Part shown: positions 54,201 to 63,200 of the stretch, one piece after another
Layout: every line of letters starts with the position of its first letter
Position numbering within the stretch: position 1 is the first letter of the stretch
From: Callaeas wilsoni
Taxonomy: Eukaryota; Chordata; Aves; Passeriformes; Callaeidae
NCBI GenBank assembly: GCA_013398955.1
Contig: VWPU01002937.1
Location: 1 to 64,000, forward strand
DNA length: 64,000 nt
Reading direction: 5' to 3'
Program-made: the position numbers and the translations under genes
The notes under the pieces: model-generated
What the model saw: only the letters and a program-made list of their open reading frames with translations
Told to the model about the DNA's origin: nothing
Database searches by the model: none

Positions 54201-57200
54201 AAAAATCAGATCAACCTTTAGGAATTTTCCTTGAGAGGCAAATGCATCAGAAGGATAGTTATAGAAAGAAATTGCCTGGAGCTGTTAGCAAAGTGCAAAT
54301 GAGGGATTAGTGTAGCTGTTTTCTGGTCAGAAAGACGAGATTTGGTGATGTACAGGATAGCCTCCACCAGGTTTAAAACAGGTGGAGGTGCCTCCTGCTC
54401 CTTCCTCTTTTCCTGATGGCATGGAGGCGGGGGACACGGTCCTCTGAATTTCCAGGCTTTGCAGTACAGGATCACCCGAAGGCAGCTTCACTGCCTGCTG
54501 TAGCCATAGATTTAAAGCACCACAGCTCGGGTTCAGCGCAGGGGAAAGCTGCCCCTGATGGCTGTGCCGTTTTGGGAAGCATGTTTTATGCAGAGTGTCA
54601 CACTTGTCAGCAGCAAAGCCAGTGCTACCACAGTGAATCCTTGTTGATCCTGCCTTCCAGGGTGAAGCAAGGCAAGCACTTATTTCACTGTACTGCTTTT
54701 TGCTTCACTTGTAACCAGCAATCTTTATCCCGGGCTTACAAGCTGCAAACTATGATATCAGGAAGTCTCATCTCTAATCTGCCCACCAGGGACGTTCCAG
54801 AAGGCCCTCAAGAAACATTTCTAGAGCTCTGCATTAGCAATATGTCATGCAACTTATTGTGCTTATAAAGGCGATGTAAACTTGATACCACTGTGGGAGC
54901 TTAAGAGAAACTTTTAGTGGTTTATTGGTTTAAAATAAATAGGTGACAAGATCACAGCTCCTTTGGGTCACCATGTGTGATGCTGTGGGTTGCTGTTCTC
55001 TCAGTGCAGGTGTGTTTTAATCCATTTTCACACAGCTATTGTGTGTGATTTATGAGCCGGGGAGGAGCAGCCCTGTCCTTGGCTCAGTACTTGTGGACAG
55101 TCACTTCTGTGGTGTGCCCAAAGTGAGGCACTAAGCAGTTCTTGCTGCCCTCCTGTCTGCCCAGAATTTGCTAATTACTGTTTAGAGGCTTGGCTGGGGA
55201 GATGTAAGCCGTCCCAGAGAAAGAGTCGGTGGGAGGGAGATGGAGCAGCTGGCAGGAGCTGCCCCAGAGTAGGCTAATGAATTATAAATAACAGCTGTCA
55301 GGTTGCATTGCCAGCACACAGGGGCTGACAGGCTGTGTTGTAGCACTTGGTCTCCAGCGTGCTGCCTTGCCGAAAGGTGCATTCAATATTTATGGGAAGT
55401 ATGGCAGAGTCAGGATACAGTCAGGTCTGCTTCCTTCACAGCTCCGCTTGCTTCTGGTTGTGCCTTTTACTGATTTCTGAATTGAGACCCATTAGAATAG
55501 CTGTGCAGCCTGGAATATGCATTACTGAAAGTCACAGAAAGGAGATTAAAAAGAATGGAGGAAAAGATGCTGGTGGAGGGGGAATGCAGAGGGTTTGTGT
55601 GTTTTAGGGCTTTTGTAGTCTACCATGCCAACATCACCCTTGGTTTTGCTGAGCCTTTCAGAGCTCCCTTCCTTGATAACATTATTGAGGATAGCAAGGG
55701 AAAGCCCGGTCTTTGTAATTTGTGTGTGCTGGCAGTTGATGTAGTGTCATAGAGGGCTCATGAGGGCACCAGGCTGGTTTGAATGAGGAGGAACACAGCT
55801 GTGTCTTCAAGCCTGGAAACAAATGATGCTGTTAGCAGAGCACAGTAACAGTCTTATCTGGAAGTTTACGAATATGTCTTCACTCTACTGTTGTTGGATT
55901 TATCCTAGACTGATGCCTTGTCTTAGGTTTATGTGGTGGATAGTGCCAACTTCTGAATAAAACTTTTTCTGTGTTCCATCTAACTTTAAGTGGAGCAGAC
56001 CCATTGCCTTTCACTGGTTTTAAAAAACCCCACAAAAATACTGCAAAGCTGGAACGATGTATCTGGCTTGACTTTGTTTTCTTGTGTCTTCACAGAGACT
56101 CTCCGCTATTACATGACCTGTAGTGCTGGGTACCCCAACCCTTTCCAGCAGGTGAGTGCAAGCACCCTAACTCCTTCCACCCCTGGGCCTCCTCATCCTG
56201 CAGGGTGTAGGTGAAGTGCTCTTGGTGCCAGCATGCAGCCATTTGCAGGGTGTTTGCTTTAGGGAGGGCTCTGGCTGTTGGTAAAGCTTTGGCAGCTACT
56301 TCCCAGCTGTGCAGGAGGTGGCACAGTGATTTAGTGTGGAGTTTTTTCCAACTTTATCGCTACCTGCACAGCTTCAGGTCCAGGACTCCTCCTTAGAAGG
56401 GCCTGTGTGTAATGTGGTGAGAGCCATGGCTTTGTTTGTGGTACCTCTGCTTACAAGGCACTTGTCTAGAGAGCAGCAGCTTGGAGACAGCACCACAATT
56501 AATGCCAGGTTGGGAAACTCTGTAATTCCTGCTTTGACTCTCTTCTTGACGGTTCTTTTGGGTTAAACAGTGGTAACACTGCACTCCCAAAATGCAGTCA
56601 CTTCTGTGGGTGAAGGAGTGTTTTTCACAGATGCCTCTTGCAAACCTTTGAACATCCAAAGGATTTATCCTGAAGTATAAATGTGAGTCATTATTCTTTT
56701 GTGTGGGGGCAGAAGAACAGCACCTGGGCCCTTTCCAAACTTTGTCGTGTGCATCAGAGGCCAGAACGGGCCCACACCACCCACCATTTGGCAGACACCA
56801 GCTGCGTCACCACTTATATTTAGGATTTTTTTAAAATCTTGTCTTCCTCTGTTTTAAAGAGTGGGGTGAGAACACTTCAGACTGTGGTTTGATGCACCTC
56901 TGCCATCTGTTGCATTTCTGGTTGCTCCATGTGCTCCTTGACATGCTGTTTCATGTGAAATGCTCATGGTGCTTTAAAGGGATGTGAAGGCTGCACCCTA
57001 ATACAAACAACTTCTACTGTTAATATTATGTCTTTCTCATCCATCTAATTTAGTAAAAAAATCCAGCTGTGTTCTGTGGTGAGAACTTGAGTGCTTTGTG
57101 TCTTTTCTTTTTCCTTCCCTTCTGTCCTAGAGCCAGCCCCAGCTGTGTGTACATTTTTTGTATATATATTTTGTTCTTTGTTTGTGGGTTTGTGTTTTGG

Positions 57201-60200
57201 TTTTTTTTTTCTTTTGGTTCTTCCCTTCTCCTCTTCTTTCTGTCTGTACTTCTTCCAGGTTAGTAAAAGTCAAATTTAACCCTATTGCAGCTGCACTCAT
57301 GTCAGTTGGGACATCTTTAACTTGTACTATTCATATAGATGATGCTTCAGCATTTGGGAAATAGAATTTCAGTCTTTTCCCAGGAGATCTGTTGGTCCAT
57401 TGGCCTGAACTGCTAAAACCTTGCATGTTTTGTATTGAGCAGAAGCTGTCAGGAAGTCACAAGGCTTTGGTAGAAATGCAGGATGATGTGTCGGAACTCA
57501 TGAGGTCAGCGAGCAGAGAGCACCCCACCTCCAAGGTAACTCTCCTCAAGTGTGCTCTCCCTGTTCTTTGTGGCTTCCCTCAGCTTTGTACAGAACCCAG
57601 GACCAGCTCCTGCTAAGCCTTCCCTTGCAGTAATCACTAGCTTGTTGCTTACAGGAGTATCTTACTCGGATCCAGGAGGTTTTGAATTCAACAGAGATCA
57701 ACTTGCAGCAGCTGACAGCTTTAGTGGACTGTCGGAGTCTGCATTTGGTGAGTTCTTGGTAACTGGGCTTGAGCTAAGAAAGAACAAAGGGGATGTAGAG
57801 CCTGTATTAGTCTGGAGTTCCAAACCTCTGGTGTGCCAGAGCAGCTTACAGCAGCTTTTTACTGACTGATTCCAGCAGAAAAGGGAATGAGAATTTGGAT
57901 CAAGTTAGCTTGCAGTTTAAAGATCAACACAGGAAGCTAGATAACATGCCTTCATACATCCACAAGCTGCAGCCATAGAGGCCTTCAGGTTTGGGGTTTT
58001 TGTGTATAGCACATGACTTGTTGCCTTTGCCATGGAGTGCAGTGCCTTAGAGCTGCGGTGTGGCGTGGCCTGGCTGTTGTCCTCACTGCCTCTCTAAAGG
58101 CAGAGGCACAGACAGTTCATGCTTCTGTTCTTGGGCATGGGACATTGTGAGGGAGTTGAGAGGCTTAATGAAAAATATTATATCTTCAGTTGGGTGGATA
58201 AGTTTGCCTTGGCTGTTTATTTTTGCTCCTCTTAAAGTCTTACTGTGGGCGGTTGAAAATATTTCTATGTCTAAATCCAAGCTGGTCTTTGTGAGGGGAA
58301 ACAAGGGTTAGATCGTTTATGAAAAACACTTGAGTCCCTGAAATTAAAATAGAAATATGCTCTAGAGAAGGGAGTGTGATGTCTCTAAGTTGTTTCAGAG
58401 AATGTAGTCTGGAGAAGGGCTTTTAAGTTAGAGCTCAATGTTAACTCTGCACTGACCAGGAAACTCTGCTCCTTTTCCTCTGCAGGATTACATCCAGGCT
58501 CTGACAGGCTTCTGCTACGATGGAGTGGAAGGCCTCATCTACCTGGTTCTCTTCTCCTTTGTCACAGCCCTCATGTTCAGTTCCATTGTCTGCAGCGTCC
58601 CACACACTTGGCAGCAAAAGAGGTACAGAGAGGGTTTAGATTCTGTAGCACTGTAGAGCTCTTTCCCATTGAAACCTGGCTGCTGGATTTATGCCCGTGA
58701 GCATATGGAGCTCATTCCCACATGATCCCAGGAGTGTGAGGGATGAGGCTTTATAAGCACAGGTCTAACAGGGAAAAAAAAAATTGTTGTGTTTTGTTCT
58801 GGCTGGGATTGGTACTAACATCTGAACCTTATTGCACTGGAATGCTCTGTGTGCAGTGTTCAGAGCACTGTAGGACTGTGAGTCAAGTCAGATGAATGAT
58901 TATAGCTGTAATATAGAGGTAATGCTTGAACTATTGCTCTCTCTGTAAAATTCTTATTCTCTTACATTGCCTTGGGGCATTTGTTCTACTGTGGGGAAGA
59001 GAATTGGAATAAGAAGCAGTTTACACTTGCCTTTGTAGCTTTGCTCATGCTGAGGTGAGTGACTTGCATAGATAATGGAAAGCAGGAGCTGTCTTGTTGC
59101 CGACAGCATGGGCAGGTAAGACTTGCAAATTGGAACTGGTACTAATGATGATAACCAGACTGATCACTAAGTCTTCAGCAAACCTTCGCTTCACTGACTG
59201 GCTGCTGCACCACATGCAGCTGTTAAAATGGCATTGAGTTTTCTACTCTTGCAGAAGAGCAATAGACTGCAGGACTCTTCTGTGGTCCTGATTTTTGTGG
59301 TTAAATAGAACACCCTGAACAGTAGCAGGAAGCCAGAGCTGGCCCAGCTTGCAGTGCCCACAGAGAAGTGGCCTTGGGAAGTGTCAGAATAGCCCCTGAG
59401 AAAATGGCTGGTTCCTCACCTCTTCCACAGACAGCTGCAGAGACCTTACCACAAAGAGCACGGCAGTCTGCCTGCTGGGAGAAGGGTTTACCCAGTGGCA
59501 TCTCTCGTGCTGCCTTCCCTGCGGGCTGCTGCCTGCCCTGCCAACCCCAGCAGGCTCAGGCTGCTGCTGGGAACTGAAGGGTTCCCTCTTGCATTCCCTG
59601 GAACACCATTTCTCCCCCAGCCCTCCTCTGGGAAGTGGAGGATGTCGTACTTTATTGCCTGCAAGAGACTGTGCAGGCTGCAATTCCCCGATCTTCAGTG
59701 CCACCGTGTGGTGCAGAAGCTGCGGGTGATGTTTGGGAGGTTCTGGTGGTGTCCGTGCTGTGGAGAACCTTTCACTAGCTTTGTCAAGCACAGATTAAAT
59801 GTATTTCAAACCCTGGTGCTCTGCCCCCTAATTAGAGAGGTGAAATAGCAGTGTGTATTATATAGGAGGGGCAAGAGAATGCTGTGGGAAGGCAGAAGGA
59901 ACCAGCTGGCAAACAGTTGTTTTTTGAAGAAGATAAAGCCTTTAGAAACAAATTTTGCAACTTAGTCTCTGTGAAGACCTCTGTGATTTTGCTAGAAGCT
60001 GAAGCAGACCCTTTGCAAACAGAATGGCAGTTCAGAGGTGTCTACAGAGGCTTATCCTTAAGCACTCTTTGGACATGTCTACAAGAAATGGAAGGACACA
60101 GACTGCAGTTTTGATGGATGTTTCTGTGGGGTGCATGGCACTACATCCCCATTGCCTCTTCTTTGTTGTTCTTTGGGTTTTTTTAGCGCTGTATATTTTG

Positions 60201-63200
60201 GGATGGGTGTATCCATCCTTTAGTTGTACAGCTGGGCAGTTGCAGACCGGTGCTGTGTGCCAAGCCCTGAGAGAAGCCTGTAGGGAGGCTGGAGGGGATC
60301 ACGCAGTGTGCACCTCCAGATGGGGTCTGTGGGAGGTCTGAGTCACTGTGGTGTAGGCTGTGTTTCACACTGCCACCCTGAGGCATCCCAAACGGGTATG
60401 AACGTGGAGGTGTGGAAGATGACTGGGAGGTTCCTAGGATTACCATGGTTTCCTGCAAACCCCACATGTGGGGTAATTGTAGGGTTCTAGGAGGAACTTC
60501 TTCTCCTTCTTGCAGAGGCTCAGATGATGATGGGGAAGAAGAATCAGCTGCTCAAGGGAGTAGACAGACACACGATAATCTGTACAGAGTGCACATGCCC
60601 AGCCTCTATAGCTGTGGGAGTAGTTATGGCAGTGAGACCAGCATTCCAGCAGCAGCACACACAGTCAGCAATGCTCCCGTCACGGAGTACATGTGAGTAT
60701 CCCCACAAGAAGCTTCTCCACGCTGCTTCCTTCTTGTTTCTGTTGGCTCAAGTGCTGCAAGGTTGGCACTTCTGACCAAGTGGTAAAAAAAGCGGTGAAG
60801 GATTTTGTTTGCTGATTGGCATCTAATGGGAGAAGGGAATAGCTTGAAAAGTGCTGCACTAGAAAGAGTTTTATTAAGACAGCGTGCTCCAAAATGTGAA
60901 CAGCTTTGTGCTCCAGGACTCAGGAAGCTGTCTAAAGAGAAGGAGTAGGAAAATACTTTCCTAGGCTTCTTATTACACAATGATTCTGATCAGCAGAAGA
61001 CTTAATTCTTCAGACAGAGCAGTCTTGCAAAAGCCTCCCAAGAGACTGAGAGCCAAGACAAAAGCTGTGGGCTCTCTCTTTCTACAGTATTTGCAGTCAG
61101 CTCTGACATCTGTTGCAGTTTGGAGCTACCTAGTCCAGGTGGGATCTTCAGAGCTTGCTCCAGAAGCGCCTAACCCTGATTACATTTGGACTATCATCAG
61201 GGCCCATGTTTTTTTAGCCTGCCACATCATTCTGTTTATCCCCTTAGACGTTGTCCTCATTTTATCTCCATTTCTGCCATTTGGCAGTTCTGATGCTTCA
61301 GGGAGGCAGATTTTCACAAGGACCTATTTTTAAATCACTTGATGTGATTCATTGTGGGCCCTTCTGAGTAAGAATGTAAAAATAGTGCAGAATCTGAGGA
61401 AAATGATGATAGTTTTATGCCCTTGTCTAAAAAAGGGGGATCCACCTGGCCTATAAGAAAAGCTTTGAAGGAGATTGACCTGATACAGTAGTTCTGGGGG
61501 TGAGGATGCTCTGTCCTGTGTCCCCATCGAGACCCCTCCCAGAGAAGCATGGCACGTGCCCCGTTACCATGTGTGTCTTCCTTTCCTAGGAGCCAGAATG
61601 CAAATTTCCAGAACCCCCGTTGCGAGAATACCCCGCTCATTGGCCGGGAGTCCCCACCTCCCTCAGTAAGTCTCTCTTTACTGCTCTTCTCTGCTTCAGC
61701 AACTTTGGGGAATACACGTTTGCCACTCCTGTGTACTCCCAAGGGAGCTGATCGTGCAGCCAAACACAGGATCTGGCCCATAAATGGCAGCAGCTTGAAT
61801 AGACAAGCTATGTCTCAACTGCCATGGAGAATAAAACTCTGCTATGCTACTTTGGACATTGCACATGAAAAGACTAAAACTCAATCAATTAACACTGGTA
61901 ATCCTATGGGCCCAGTCCTGCCACCACTGAAGTGCATGAGTATCTTGATGGGTGACTTCAGCAGGATGATTCACTTGCATGCAGTGTACTTGCTATCTGT
62001 GGCATTGGTTCCTCAAGTTTAAAAAGAAACGTGTTCAAATTGTAAATTCAGAGTTATTGCTGAACCTCTCTCCTTAATCTGCCCTAAAGAGATGATAGAA
62101 TGAAACCTGTATTATTTTTTTGTTGAGATTTTTTTTTTAAATCTTTCTTTCACAACTGTTTTGCTTTCTTTGAAATCTATTTTTGTATTTAATTTCCTAT
62201 GGAGGAAAAAAAGAAACTTTCATGGAAGGTTTTGGTATTTGCAGTGGCCTGATAGCCATTTCTGTATGCTGGATAAAACATGGGCTTGCCTTCATGTCTG
62301 GGTAAGAGCTAAATGAATCTTGCCCTCCCTCGCTGGATCCTGTAAGCCTCATTTACAGCAGAACCTGGAGAACATGCCATCCCAGTGCTCACTGACTTGG
62401 TGGTGTGATTGCAGAGGATGAGTAGTAAAATGCCTAATGACCACCCAGTCTTCAGGTATAGGTAATGAAAATACACTCTGTGGTGCCTGCTTCAAGTTGA
62501 TGGGAAGGGGAGGAAGAGGAGGCTGGCAGATGGAGGAGTAGGAATTGTGGTGGAAAAGAGGGCATCACATTCATGGTTTCACTTCAAGAGGACCAGTTCA
62601 TCCTGCTGCAGAGGAAGTGGAAATGTGCAGAGTTGATCCTTGTCTCTGTCCTTGGCCAGACCTCTTCCACCCTTCCCAAAGAGGTTTCCCGACCCCTGGT
62701 GCTCTGATCGTGAGCTCCGGTCGCGTTACCCGCTCCCAGCAGCGAGACGGTCCCGGCGGGAGCCCCGGCGTGCTGCACTGCTGGCCTTTCCTGGGGCAGA
62801 AGGGCTCTGTCCCTCTGGTACTGCCAGGGCACGTGTTCCTTCAGTGTGCTGCTTCCCCTTGCCCTACAGCTCTTCTGCTTCAGAGAAAGCACATTCCCTT
62901 CCACGGGGCTCTAGCGAGGCGACAAGTTCCTGGCTCTTCAGTAGCTGTTTGTGTTAAGGCCCTGAGTGGGAATCTGAGTCCTGGTGCCTTAGGCTGGGGT
63001 TTGGGAGTAGATAAAGATTTTTTTCTCCAGAGTAACTTAAGTTGGCAGCCATCAGTGTGGGCTACTGGGAAGTGCAGGAGCTGGGGAGGATGAGGGGGCA
63101 GCACTGCACCCATAGAAAAGGGAGCTTCTCCCCAGATGAGAGAAGGAACCAGGCTGTAGGATAAATGTGTTTCCTGGAGGGATGTAGTAGACAGGCAGTG

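Noticed and set aside
57121..57364. Strong pyrimidine tract and TTCCAG at 57259 as an extra exon start in intron 8
   Set aside because: In the phase after exon 8 it meets a stop within seven codons. The real exon 9 starts at 57443 with conserved sequence. It is probably a decoy.
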